From: Citrus sinensis
Taxonomy: Eukaryota; Streptophyta; Magnoliopsida; Sapindales; Rutaceae
Assembly (NCBI RefSeq): GCF_022201045.2
Contig: NC_068561.1
Coordinates: 14,657,001-14,721,000 of the forward strand
Length of the DNA: 64,000 bases
Direction: 5' to 3'
Part shown: one piece after another, positions 22,941 through 34,578 of the stretch
Position numbering within the stretch: position 1 is the stretch's first letter
Layout: each line of letters begins with the position of its first letter
Position numbers and translations under genes: made by a program
Notes under the pieces: model-generated
The model's input: only the letters and a program-made list of their open reading frames with translations
Databases searched by the model: none
Told to the model about the DNA's origin: nothing

Positions 22941-25229
22941 TTGGTGAGGTGGACGTTTAAAGCTTTCAATGGGCTCATTGCGCGTGCATACGCATTGCTT
23001 GCAAACAAAAACTAGAGGCTTCCCGAAACTTGCCTATCATGAGGTTTGGGTTTTGGCTTCTTTCTTCACCACTAAAATTTGAATAATTCCGTTCTTTTTC
23101 TTTTTCTTTTTTTAATTTTTTCCTTTCTATTAATATGTATAACATGACTCATTTATTATTACATCAAAATATAAATATGACCCATTTTATTCGGTCATGT
23201 TAAACTCATTTAACGTACTAAATATCATACAAGTTAAACATTAATTTAGAATATGATAAATATGTAAATATTATTATTAAATAGGACATGAATGAGCTGA
23301 CAGCCTAACACTACACGAATACGTTTGTGTACAAAATAAATATTTAGGTTAAGTATAAATATATTAGTGGTTCTTTTCAATAAAATTACCTTATGTTAAT
23401 AATTTGATATTTGTGTCAAAAACAAGTAAATGTATTGAGGTAATCAAGCACAAATACGATATTATTATCACTCGTATCATATTGTGTCAATACTTTAACA
23501 ATCGTGTCAATTTATGTTAACCTGAATAAAAAAAAAAAATCATTTCATATCAATGATCTATATTACTCCCTCTAAATAAAACTATGATAAGTCTTGAAGA
23601 AAAAACGAAAAGGTTTCAATTGAAATTTAATTTTGCTTTTACGTTATTCTTCCCTCAAATTTATTATTTCTCTATTGTGGAATTTGTTGTTTCTTTCATT
23701 TGTGACTGTCGAAATATTATTCAAATTTTACTTCTTCCAACACCAAAATCAACGGAACAGTAACTCCAGTCACCCTCATCAAAATAATTAAAATTCCAAC
23801 TTGGCCACCGGAGAAATCTCCAATAATAATTAAAATGCTTGGTTTGTGCATAAAATCTCCGAAGTACTAAACCTTTATTATCTTTTATATCTTTTCGATA
23901 TGTGCGTCAATCTTCTTCTTTCTCTACATGATTCACAATATTTGCCTTTACCAAAAGCCATTTTAAGCTTATCTTTGGAACATGTATTCAAACAAAAAAA
24001 CATGTGTTGATATTCCTTGTATAACTAAACAGATACATAAAGCAATTATATAAATATATATTAAAACGTAAATTTATAAGTAAGATTAGAATAACAATAT
24101 CGACAAACTATAAATTAAAGGATTTTAACCAAATTTTCTATGATAATTTGGTCGTCGAAGATTTGAATCATTCTAGCGGAAAAAACACTAACCCAGAAAC
24201 TTCTGGTGTAGTCATAATAATTGTCGCCATTGAAGGCCTATCGTTTTCTGATGACTATAAATCTCGAAGTTAAATCGCCAATAGCCATGCATGAGTTAAA
24301 AATGCAAACCCATGGAGACGCATTTCTACATATCATGTTTTGAAAGAGTGTCGGACGTTCAAGAAATCTCATTTTGGCAGCCTCTTGTCTTGGGAGCAAT
24401 TGGTGGAGTGATCCGTTACTGGCCTTGACCTTTTGAGTGGTCCATTTGCAGGAAAATGAAAAGCCAATTCCGGAACAAGCAAAACGTTGCTTTCAGTTAA
24501 CGTTTGCTTGTGAATTGTGAAGTTGTAATTCCGGAGTCTACACTGCTCTGTAGGATTCTATTTTGTCTTGCTCATTCACAAACAAATCTTTATGGGCCTT
24601 TGTGATGTAACTGTGATTTTAGGCATCAGGGCCTAAACAGCTTGACTGTAAACAATTCTGCCTGCAGAGGTTATCAGTTTCCACAGAAACTGATAACTGA
24701 ACAACTTGGGAATTGGTGGTAATATTTCCGGCCAATTTCCTCCCCCCTCCCCCCCTCCAAAAGCAACCCCACTTATTGACACTGATTAGGTCCGGCGCTG
24801 GACTGAATTTTTTGCGCAGCTTTTAATAAATTACCCTGTAGAATAAAAATAAAAATCTTTAATGTCAGAACCTTTCCCTATAATCTTTCTTCCATTTATG
24901 TGAAGATGAAGATATAGATCATGAAGGAAATATATTTGGTAAATCCACCCTTTAAATAATTAAAATTTGGGTCATTAAACCCACATTGGAAAATAATTTT
25001 TAATGATTAAAATTCTCCTAAATTAAATTATAATTATTGACATTAAAATATGATAAACAAGAAAAAAAAGGGAGAACTTTTAATCTTTAAACCCATCCTA
25101 ACATTCAACGTACTTTTTAAATTCTAAATTGATATTCTATATTTTTTTTATTAATCTTAGAACATGTATAAAGTGATTCATATTGATTTTATGGAGGACC
25201 AAAACAATGTTGACGATAATTTTAATCCC
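22941..25229. other. Gene-free interval with a perfect 12-bp hairpin
   Basis: No gene recognised. At 24670-24697 there is a perfect inverted repeat: GTTATCAGTTTC, loop CACA, GAAACTGATAAC. The part at 23150-23540 has motifs (CGTGTCAA..TATGTTAAC) often seen in decayed plant transposons, without clear ends. A C-rich tract occurs at 24741-24760. Confidence 0.4.
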
Positions 25230-25910
25230 AAAGAGGTATTAATTTCTTTCATTTACATTTTATTTTTGGTTTTTTTACATATATTGATGAACTTTCAATT
25301 GGATTTCAACCATATATTCGTCATATTAAGATGTTGCAGCTGATGGTAACCATGGTTTTAGAGTGAGAGCTGACTTAATAAGCTTGAGTGAGGATGGACG
25401 GGTACAAGTGAGGATAGATTTATTGAATGAGTTGTACTCTTACTTAAATGATTAGGGAAAATTATATGGACCTGAAATTATAAGTGAGCTTATTCACATC
25501 CTTTCACATTATGAGAATTAGTTAGCATATTACCAATAGATGAATATGCCTGAAATGAGTCATCTTATAGCATCGTGCTATAACCTTATCTTATCCCACT
25601 TGTCCAATTCCTTACATTTTTACCTTTTAGATAAAAGCTAGTGCATATACTATCTCCGTAGAATTATTGCTCTCGGCTATGTATTTAGCAATCATTTTGT
25701 TGATGTATAACTTATTATTTTATTAATTTAGTTTATGTTCTATTTTAATTTATGTTTATTAATTATAAGCTTTTACAACTACTTTTACCGTTAGGTTATT
25801 ATGTTCTACCTGTAACACCTAATTGGGGTGCATATCATCACACTATTTACAAACATCTCGAATACAACATTTTAGAAAAATTATGTCCTAAGGTGGCTAC
25901 TACAAATAGA
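25230..25910 (+). pseudogene. Decayed OTU-type cysteine protease frame of plant MULE origin
   Basis: Translating in shifting frames gives QPYIRHIKM, then DGNHGFRVRADLISLSEDGR, VQVRIDLLNELYSYLND, ELIHILSHYEN, MNMPEMSHLIASCYNLILSHLS, RRIIALGYVFSNHFVDV and PVTPNWGAYHH, in the right order. This matches the OTU domain carried by many plant Mutator-like transposons, whose active site is DGNCGFR and whose later conserved part is MPEMGHLIAS...NHFV. In-frame stops and frameshifts are present, and the catalytic Cys of DGNCG is His here, so it cannot be an active protease. I did not see a transposase or terminal repeats around it. Confidence 0.7.
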
Positions 25911-26612
25911 ATAATTCTAGACAATTAACTCTGTAATATTGTTCTGATATTTATTTGTTATTTTATTGCCGTAACTTTGGCATACCATTCGGAAGAAAGC
26001 TAAAATGAACGTGGAAACTTTTGAAATATTTTTATATTTATAGTAGAAAATTTGAAATATTTTTTACATTTATGCATTTTTATTTTTCTAACATTTATTT
26101 AATTCCCTTGATTTTGGCATGCCATTCTGATGAAACCTAAAATATTTTAAACTCATAAATCACTATTAGAAACTTTTAAAATATTTTTATATTTCTATAT
26201 TTCTACATTTTCATTTTTGCTTTCTCTTCCATTATGGTATTGCTCCATCAACATGAAAAATTTAGATCTATATTCTAGAATTTGAATAACTACATGAGAA
26301 ATTCAATGCAATCATTGAAGATATTCTAGATAGCAATAAGTTGGCTGAGTTACTGGATAGCCTCGAGAGGCAATGGAGAATATTGTTTATTTTAGGTGTA
26401 AAAATATTTGAAATATGCTAGTTGTCTGTTTAATAAATCTGAACATTTATTAAGGGTTGTAAATGAATTTAATGGATTTAATGAGTAAAAACACTATTAT
26501 TATACAAATTAGGTTAGTAAGGGTATATTGGGTATTTAAGGGGTTTGTTGAGTAAAAGTTAAAATTTCAAAATTTGAAAGTGGATTTATTTTTTTTTTTT
26601 CGAGTACTTTAA
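25911..26612. other. AT-rich spacer between the OTU relic and the LINE relic
   Basis: It carries a short repeated phrase (AACTTTTGAAATATTTTTATAT at about 26010 and 26170, with CATTC.GA.GAAA.CTAAAAT before each), so about 150 bp appear locally duplicated. No gene is visible. Confidence 0.4.
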
Positions 26613-28520
26613 TAATTTTTTTTTTCGAGAAACCACCAAGAAGGTGGAGGGTTAGGCTGAACCCCTACTTGAATATAAATATGCCTAACCAAAATAGAAA
26701 TGGAAAATGTCAAAGCACACACCCGATGCAACAAATAAGCATATTCCTATCGAATAGGACCCCATGAATGAATTTAAGAAACTATAGTGGCTAAGTCTAA
26801 CTCTACCTCAAGCATTGAGTAACTGAACTAAATAGCAAGCTCTAACCCCTCATAACCAACCATAAGCTCAGCATAAAGTATCAATTGGCGGTCAAGAAAT
26901 GATCCAAAAATAGCCAAAATCGCATCCTGATGATTACGAAGAATGCCACTCAAAGCAATTGTCTCAGGATTGCCTCTAGAGCAACCACCCACTATCAGCT
27001 TCGCAACCCCAGGGAGGTAACCTCGTCTAAAAAATTAATCGAACCAGCCTCCTGAGTGAAGCTATGACTCCTAAATCCTCTGCAATCCAAGAACTCAAGA
27101 CTTCTCTCAACTGAGAAGGCTTAAAACTAAAGGGGAAGCTGGCAAGCCTAAGATCTACCATCTGATAGATAATTACATCAATATAATAGAGAAAAACTAC
27201 AAATCAAACCTGAAAGCATTATGAGCCTTCCAAACTTATCATAGAATAATGCTAAGAAGAAGGACTCAAAGATGACAATGAGAAGGACACATCGGCGCCA
27301 ATAACGAAACAAAGCATATGAGTAAAAAAAATGACATCTTGCATACCTACAATTTGCCAAAAGTGAACCCAAACTTGGTTAACCGGTGGGCAATTAATAA
27401 ATAAATACCGAGAAGTCTTAATAGCCGGACCATAAATACATCCAAAGACCATTCAAAATCTTCTCGAACATAAGGCATCATCAGTAGCCAAAAATCCATA
27501 CAATAATCGCCAGAGAAAAACAAAACCTGAGAAGTGATATCGCTACTAAATAACCAAAAAAGCTTTATCCCTCGGTCTAGCACATCGCACAAACTCCCAA
27601 GCTATCCACAAGTAAAAAGCGCCACCAAGGACAAGATCCTACCGAATTAAATACGACTCCTCGCTAGAAAGAAGAACCAAAATGATCTATGTACCAATAA
27701 AAAAAGGCAATATATCCTGGAGCTTACCTTTATCGCAGACTGTACACTGTCAATAAAAAGAAACCGGCATCATAGAAGTCATTAGAGGATTATAAATGGC
27801 CAAGGGACAAGAGCCCAGCCAACAATAATTCTAAAAACTACACTCTTCATGATTGACCAACCAACCAACGCATATGAGGCTTAACAACACAGCGAGTTGA
27901 GCAAATAAATCCCCAGAGAGAAGAGACAGGATATCGAAATTGATCCAGACTGGGATGTGTAGCTCAATTGATCCAGACTGGGATGTGTAGCTCTATCATA
28001 CTTATACTTCATATAGAAAGCCTATAATGAATTCTACTCCCATAAACGCCACCAAACTTAATCTCAAAAGCCTCAACCATATTATCAAAAGATCGGATAC
28101 CCAAGCCACATTTGTCAACTAGATAACAAACCATTGAGCATTTACACCAGTGAATTTGTTACCTCGTCCCAGAATCACTCATAAGAACCAAATAAAGAGT
28201 CTCTCTAAGTGCTAGACTATAATCGTAGGTGGGCAACGAACATGAAATAGATGCAGTGACATAAAAGATAGTACATATCGAATAAGCATTCGCTTCTCAT
28301 AGAAAGAAAGTAATCGGTTGGCCCAACCTAAGATCTTATCCCGAACTTTTCAGATCGTATCATTAGAATGCAAAATCTTGAGACACCTTGTAAATACTGG
28401 GCACCTAAGATAAGTGAATGGAAGCTGATACAACTGAAAACTAGTGACATAATAGGCAATAAATAAGTGTAAAAGCAAGCCCTCAATGTAGAAACTATTA
28501 TTGGCCTGACTAGTCAACTA
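26613..28520 (-). mobile_element. Decayed non-LTR retrotransposon (LINE): end of RT, zinc-knuckle and RNase H pieces
   Basis: Minus-strand translation with frame changes yields the classic plant LINE order. The end of reverse transcriptase and its linker come first: LPFTYLRCPVF near 28420, then DKILGWANRLLSFYEKRMLI near 28310. A zf-RVT-like block follows (SRYLFINCPPVNQVWVHFW near 27390). An RNase H (RVT_3) block comes next (GCSRGNPETIALSGILRNHQ and LYAELMVGYEGLELA near 26830-27000), then a 3' part GFSLTLHLLGGFS. A T-run at 26616-26625 on the plus strand is the poly(A) tail. There are many stops. It is 5'-truncated or decayed beyond recognition above about 28520, and nothing here can be active. 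Confidence 0.8.
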
Positions 28521-29952
28521 TCTCGAAATTACCTCATAATGATATAAAAAATTCCATAAGCTGCTGAAGGCTCGATCGACTTCAATTCGTAAAGAGTAAG
28601 TAGTTTAATAAGTTCAAATAGTCGTATTATTAAAAACAATATATGTTCTGTAGATCTACCCTTCAAATAGTATACAACCCAACCCAACCTGCACAAATTG
28701 AAAGAAATCAACCCAGTCTAACCTAATGCATAATATATCTCAACACGATCAACCCAACCTATAAAGCTGTGGGTTGGGTCGGGTCGGGTTAGATTGATTG
28801 GGTTGGGCTTTTGAAAAAGGCCCATTTTTACTTTTTAGAGTAAGAAGTTTTGATGTAGAATATTGCCCACTTGATGTTTGTCAAAAAGCTTTTATTTTTT
28901 TCCCCAAAGATGATAATAATAATAATTAGTATATTTACGCCAATCCAATTGAGCTCGTTCTTGACACTTAAGAACAACAAATTGATCAATTTGTTTCATA
29001 AAAAAAAATATAAATCACCTAATAATATAATCCAAATCGATTCTTAACAATAAAAAGTTGACCAATTTGTTTCAAAACATAACTCAATAAGTAAATTACA
29101 AAGAACTAAGAACCCTTTTGCGGTTGGGTTGCTATTAAAAAAGGCTTCCAAGTTGTGACGTTTTGTTGTGTTCTATGTGTGAGTGGCTATTTTTTGAACC
29201 AAAGGAATTTGCTTTAGAGTTACTACAATTGGGAAAGTTGTGGCTGTTGTGAGAGGCTTTCTAATCCTTTTATATTTATATTTTGTTTTTCTAATTTTTA
29301 TATAAAATATCAAAATTACACACACACACACATTTACATATGGCGGGTTGGGTTGAAAATTCGGTTGGGAATTTCACAACCTAGCCCAATCCGTATATTT
29401 CACCGACCCAACCCAAACTGTAAAAAATCATGTGGGATTGGTTTCATGGGTTGAGCGGGTTGGTGCCTACCCCTAAAAATAATCATATTAATTTAATATT
29501 TATAATATTCTTTTTTTTTTTTTCAGATTTAGTTATTTATTAGAAAAAATCAAGTTTTTCATTTCATATATATGGATTCTGTACATAAGTATAATATTTG
29601 ACAATTGTCGAATGAGCAATTAATCATATTTTCGTTACATAAAAATGTGAGTAAATTATTTTTTGTAAAAAATTATAAAATTTAAATAAAACTAGCTTTA
29701 TTTGTCTTCTTAAATTCTTTCCATTAAATAATATCTCATTCCCTTCATCAATTCAAATGTTATGCATATCAAATAATTTTTCTTAATTTAAGAAAGGATC
29801 TAATAAACAAGATAATAATTTATTTATTTATTTATTTATATTAATTAATTCACTAAAGGATAGCATTATAATGTAAAAAAAATTAAAAAGTGGGGTGGTT
29901 ATACAAAAAAAAGGGGAGAGAAATATTGCTATCCTTTGGAGATAATATGAAA
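28521..29952. other. GGTTGGG-rich stretch, possible hAT-like end
   Basis: Clusters of CCCAACCC/GGGTTGGG occur at 28670-28815 and 29338-29475, in both orientations. The right cluster ends GGTGCCTACCCCTA (to about 29476); its reverse complement TAGGGGTAGGCACC resembles hAT terminal repeats. I found no matching left terminus, so the element is either truncated or misread. A short (CA)n run lies at 29317-29331. The remainder is AT-rich. Confidence 0.3.
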
Positions 29953-30144
29953 GAGTAATAATAGACACCTCAAATTTTTTATCCCAAATTTCATCTTAAA
30001 TGATATATCATTCATTTATTGGTTGGTAAGTCATTACAAGATCCAAATGAATTAATCGTATTATTCTCACTAACCAATTGAAGAATGCTACGTCATTTGG
30101 GACAATTTTTTAAGATAAAAAATTTGGGATGTGTAGCATTACTC
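29953..30144. mobile_element. 192-bp MITE with perfect 9-bp target-site duplication
   Basis: The left end is GAGTAATAATAGACACCTC, and the reverse complement of the right end is GAGTAATGCTACACATCCC. The ends share AAATTTTTTATC and further inverted similarity through most of the element (TTGGTTGGTAAGT against TTGGTTAGT near the centre). The flanks are AATATGAAA at 29944-29952 and 30145-30153, identical. A 9-bp duplication points to the Mutator superfamily. There is no coding capacity. Confidence 0.85.
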
Positions 30145-30153
30145 AATATGAAA

Positions 30154-31206
30154 TAAATAACAAATTTCAATAATAAATTTCTAATTAATTAATTAATTTA
30201 TTTATATCAAGCTTGATGATTCTTGCAATTAGAAATTTACTAGAACTTCTTAAATCGACCTTGTGATGGCACAATCTAGACATATAGGCTTTGAACAGAC
30301 ATAATATACTTCTTAATATTTAAAAGAAACCTCACAGTACATTTGTGCGGTTTAAACCCTCAACTTAAAAATAATATGATGAGACAGTCCATATCGACTA
30401 AAAAGTGATTTGTACTTTGAATCATTTATTATTTTAATAGAGACACGCAAAAAAATAATAAAATAAAGATCTAAATAGTCAAATATTCAACAAGTTAGGT
30501 GCCCGAACTTGATTCAATGATTTTCAGAATTCTTATCTTCTTTTTAAAGATGGGGAAAATTTTATCCAACAAGCGAGGGCTTCATTTATTTTAGTAATCC
30601 GATAGCTCATTGTTTTAATTATTTTACAATTGTGTTGCCCAAATTAGGTGTCAAAGTGTTTTGTGAACACTCACATAGCTTAGCTTTCGCAAGAAAATGA
30701 TAAATTTAACTCTATCGACATGAATTATAAATTATTTAATTTGTCAATCAAACTATCAATAAAATAACTTGGTTTTCAACATCCACCAAACATAGATAAT
30801 AACAGATATATTTCTTTTGTTTATAGTAACTTTACACCCATTTTCTCACTCAAACCAATAGGTATATACCCTACACCCTGCCTCATCCTAAGTTAACTAT
30901 CTCTCTTCCCATGAAAATCACAAACTAAAAGTCTATAAAAATTGTTCTCTGGCTTCACCAGTTTACCCAAATGAAACCCTAGCTTAATCATTTGTAAATT
31001 TACTCTGCAATCTTAAGATACCCATTAACTCAAACATGCAATTCCATATTCAAACAACCGAAACCACAAAAGCATTTAGGAAAAGACCAAACTAGAAGTA
31101 CTGCAACATAGAAGCTTTGATTTAAAGATGCTAATTAATTTCATTGATATATACTTACTTAGTAATATAATACTTAAAAGATTTCTGGAAAATTATTATA
31201 TACTTG
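30154..31206. other. 3' flank of the PSI1-like gene
   Basis: AT-rich and gene-free as far as I can see. The part nearest 31206 should contain the 3' UTR of the minus-strand gene. Confidence 0.45.
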
Positions 31207-32682
31207 TCATCGACACCCATCCCCAGATGGCCGCCCGCCAAGCCTTTTATTTTCGTACCTATATATACAACTCAACCCGACCAGAACCTCTACAATGGCA
31301 ACTTCTGTCTTCTCCAAATCCGCAAAATGCAATGTCTGAAACAACATCACCGTCGGCTTAGCATCAAACCTTTGCTTCTCTAAGTACCTCTCCTGCTGCC
31401 ACTTCACCGTGTCATGCGCCACGGGGGCCAACCACGACATCATCTCCTCCAACGCTTCCCTCCAACCTTCGGCCAGCGAGTGTGAACCGCCACTCCCCTC
31501 GTGTGCCCTCGTACACCAGTGTCCCCACAGCTTCCCCCTCACCGTCGTCTTCAAATTCTCCGGCAACAACTCGTAGAGATACCCACGCGCCTCGTCGTTA
31601 ATGCACGTAGGCGCGTATAAGTATCTCTCCGCATATATGATTATGTTTGCGTATCGTAGTGCGAGTCCCGCGCCACCCACCGTGGACTCCGTTGCTAATT
31701 GCATAACCTTTTTGTTCTTGACAACATCAAGAGGGATTCTTTTTCCAATCACTTTGTCTTCAGATTTCGGTAAAGGGCCCGATTTGGCAATCCGGATTGT
31801 TCCGAATTTCTGTGATGATTTAGCAATCGGACCCGATTTTGACGTGAAGTGCATGAAATTTGTATCTGGGTGGACACGCATGCGTTGGGACGTAGGTTTT
31901 GTAATTTTTGAAGGGCGAGGGAGGTCTGAGACGTACTGCCCGAAGAGTAGACAGATTCTTGCGTATATGATCGTGATTACACGTGTCATAAGACCGACGC
32001 TCTGATCGAACGTTTGGTTCCACAGCGAAACGTCTCTGTAATGCTTCACTTGTTTTCTTTGATAAGCGATCTTCTCGTCGAAGTAATCGGTGTTGGCTTT
32101 GTTGGCTTGCTTCGGGCCGAGATTTTGCTTCCATTTCTTGATTTTCCCCTCCGATATTTCCAACTCGGTGAGAGATTCCAAGGCAGCGTGCAAGTTGGAC
32201 GTCGCCTTCACGTATTTATCCATTTTCTCGACGAGTTTCTCGACGCTCTTCGACGCGTACTCCAACTTGCCGAAATCTCGGACTCCGAGACACATTTCGG
32301 CGTAGGTTTGATCGAATCGGTTCAAGCTGGCATCCGTGCACTTTCGTCCCAAGCGGGTGACGGCGTTAACGGCTCTGTTGAGTTCTTCGAGCTTCTCGGC
32401 GCATGCGAGGCTGAGAAGGAACCGCTCGTCGCTGGAGTTCAAGAACGCGACGCCTTGAGATTTCAAGGCGCCTTCGCAAAGCTCCGAGAACTCCTCGCTG
32501 GAAAGTGACCTGTAAAGATGGACGAGACGGGACATGGTTCTGGCCGTTTCAAAAGAGAGGATGCCAAGGGTTACAGAAGAGGGGGAGGAGGACTTGTCAA
32601 GGCAGAAGAGATTGCGGGTGTTAATGTGGGTTGTTTTGGTGCTTGCACCGGAGAGCCAAGCCATGGTGGTTTGCATGACCAT
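31207..32682 (-). CDS. DUF3475/DUF668 protein, PSK SIMULATOR 1-like family (491 aa)
   Basis: A single-exon gene, much richer in G+C than its surroundings. The N-terminal DUF3475 domain (about 38-95) contains LGILSFETARTMSRLVHLYRSL. A helical, lysine-rich middle follows (about 140-215). The DUF668 domain (about 334-425) begins TVGGAGLALRYANIIIYAERYL and continues ELLPENLKTTVRGKLW. The C-terminal LFQTLHFADLEKTEVAIVEVLVGL is also typical. Family members in Arabidopsis (PSI1-3 and shorter relatives) promote growth and have been linked to phytosulfokine signalling and membrane association. At 491 residues it fits the shorter subgroup. Three methionines occur in the first seven codons, so the exact start is ambiguous by a few residues. 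No intron is needed. Confidence 0.9.
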   Translation of the reverse strand: MVMQTTMAWLSGASTKTTHINTRNLFCLDKSSSPSSVTLGILSFETARTMSRLVHLYRSLSSEEFSELCEGALKSQGVAFLNSSDERFLLSLACAEKLEELNRAVNAVTRLGRKCTDASLNRFDQTYAEMCLGVRDFGKLEYASKSVEKLVEKMDKYVKATSNLHAALESLTELEISEGKIKKWKQNLGPKQANKANTDYFDEKIAYQRKQVKHYRDVSLWNQTFDQSVGLMTRVITIIYARICLLFGQYVSDLPRPSKITKPTSQRMRVHPDTNFMHFTSKSGPIAKSSQKFGTIRIAKSGPLPKSEDKVIGKRIPLDVVKNKKVMQLATESTVGGAGLALRYANIIIYAERYLYAPTCINDEARGYLYELLPENLKTTVRGKLWGHWCTRAHEGSGGSHSLAEGWREALEEMMSWLAPVAHDTVKWQQERYLEKQRFDAKPTVMLFQTLHFADLEKTEVAIVEVLVGLSCIYRYENKRLGGRPSGDGCR

Positions 32683-32781
32683 CGGCGGCGGTGACGGGCC
32701 GGGGTTAGGGCTCCGATGACGTATCCTGATCCAGAATTTGGTTTGGATGAAGAAGATGGTCTGATTCTAATAATAGGATCG

Positions 32782-32789
32782 TATATAAA
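32782..32789 (-). promoter_or_regulatory. TATA box of the PSI1-like gene
   Basis: Read on the minus strand, TTTATATA lies about 100 bp upstream of the ATG and is followed by a leader that ends just before the start codon. The position is right for a core promoter. Confidence 0.5.
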
Positions 32790-33678
32790 TGGTGTGTGGA
32801 GATAAAGAGGGACAGACATTTCCAAGCTTCTTCTTCTTCATAATTGACGCGTTTTATTAGTAGGAAGAGGGCTGGATTAGAGATAGAACCGGACTTAGAA
32901 TCCAGCCACGTAAGTTTTTATTATTATTCTAGTTATGACAGTTGGAAATTTAGGGTGTGAATGCTTTGTGTGTTGTGTCTGTTGCACACACATCAGTCCC
33001 TTGGAATTTTAGGACAGGGCGTCCCGTTCAAATCATTGTCACGTCGAAGATTTAATGAGAAGGGGGGTCCCCCTAAATACTTGAAAATCACTTAATAATT
33101 AAATCATAATTAAAAATAAACAAGATGTATTATTATTCTACTTGAACATCCATTCAATATTTTTCACACAAATGGTTAATGGTTAGATGATTTTGCATAT
33201 GCTCATTTCCTTAGTAATTACATTGAATTCTATAATTTTATACAGCCAATTGTGTGAGAGACATCGGTTTGTACGTAAATTTTTTTATTAAATTTAATTT
33301 GTATATATCCTATCAATATGGAATTATTAAAACGGCTAGCTAGTTAGATTCATTGATTAAAAATTAGAACCACTTCTTTAATTATTGTACTTGAACATCC
33401 ATTCAAGATCAAATATTATTTTGGCCATTTGTAATTATTTGAATTATCGAGTATGTCTTGTGTGAACATATATAAGAAATAATTGGATGTGACCTTTTTC
33501 TTTCGAAGCGAAGGAATCTTGATTTGATTTTTCGTTGAATTCTCGTTCCAAAGGTACTTCATTTTTTACTTGTATGTGACATAAACCAAACATTTAAAAG
33601 ATTATTCATCGAGAAGACTCATTTTTTTTTTAACGTGCAAATATTGGTTTAGCGTGCATTGCCTCGAGATTCAAGATT
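32790..33678. other. Upstream region of the PSI1-like gene
   Basis: Promoter-side sequence, becoming AT-rich. No gene and no clear repeat recognised before the SINE. Confidence 0.4.
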
Positions 33679-33697
33679 AAGACATATCTCTATGACC

Positions 33698-34017
33698 AAT
33701 GGGTATTTGGTCCAATGGGAGAAGCCTTGTACTTACAATGTTAAGTACAAGGGTTCGAGTCTCCATAAGAGCATTATGGAGGTTAGTTTCAGTTCTTCCT
33801 CAATTACAACTAATTGAGCGGAGACAATCTCTCCCTTACGAAATGTGAGTGGAGTAAGCACCTCTCGAATATTAGAGAGGGTTTAAAGTGTTTGGGCAAG
33901 TGCTTTGGTAGATTAATGTATGACAGTGATCCCAGTTATTTAGTACGATTGTAAATATTATAATTGTAATGTCTGATGTAATATCAGTAACAATCTGTGT
34001 ATAACAAAAAAAAAAAA
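33698..34017 (+). mobile_element. tRNA-derived SINE with a perfect 19-bp target-site duplication
   Basis: An internal RNA polymerase III promoter is visible: an A-box-like TTGGTCCAATGGGAG (33708-33722) and a B box GGTTCGAGTCT (33752-33762). About 240 bp of unrelated body follows, ending in a poly(A) tail (34006-34019). The duplicated target AAGACATATCTCTATGACC occurs at 33679-33697 and again at 34018-34036 with no mismatch, so the insertion looks fairly recent. Box spacing and poly(A) end are standard for plant SINEs. LINE machinery supplied in trans would have mobilised it. Confidence 0.93.
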
Positions 34018-34036
34018 AAGACATATCTCTATGACC

Positions 34037-34575
34037 CACGTCTCTATAGCACTAAAAAGTGTCCTGATTTCTCACAGTGGTTTCTACTTGGTCCAATAAA
34101 AGTCCTAACATAGTGAAGTTACTTGTTTGGTTCTATTAAGTCAAGTCTTTCAATTATCAAAACAAAGAAAAAGAAAAAAATAAGTCAAGTCTCTTAAGCC
34201 ATGAATCCGTGTTTCTTGATTCTTTAATTTTCTATCTTTTCCCATTGAGATCGTAGAAATCTAATTTCAATCGGTGACGCTTTCAGGTAAAATCTGTCAT
34301 TTGTTTATTTGACTGAATTTGCATATTGGTTTCTGAATTCTAGTTGTGATTAATAATAATGATATATAGGGGTCAACCAGAAGACTTTGACCAGCCCAAA
34401 AGTTGGAAGAAAATAAATTTGTTGAAGAAAATGCTTTATGAATGCTATATTTTCTGCGATACATTGCAATGCCGTATAATACTCGGTTGCCAAAGCCCAG
34501 TAAGCTCATCTTTCAAGGTTCTCGCGTAATTTTCTTTCCTTTTAAGACTTAGTCCAATCAATGGAGAGAAAATAC
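34037..34575. other. Spacer between the SINE and the first Harbinger-like element
   Basis: No gene or repeat recognised. Confidence 0.4.
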
Positions 34576-34578
34576 TAA

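Noticed and set aside
27178..27592. Three overlapping minus-strand ORFs as genes
   Set aside because: They are frames of the decayed LINE zinc-knuckle region.
28668..29476. Complete hAT transposon delimited by GGTTGGG clusters
   Set aside because: Only one plausible terminus (TAGGGGTAGGCA) is present; no left partner or 8-bp duplication was found.
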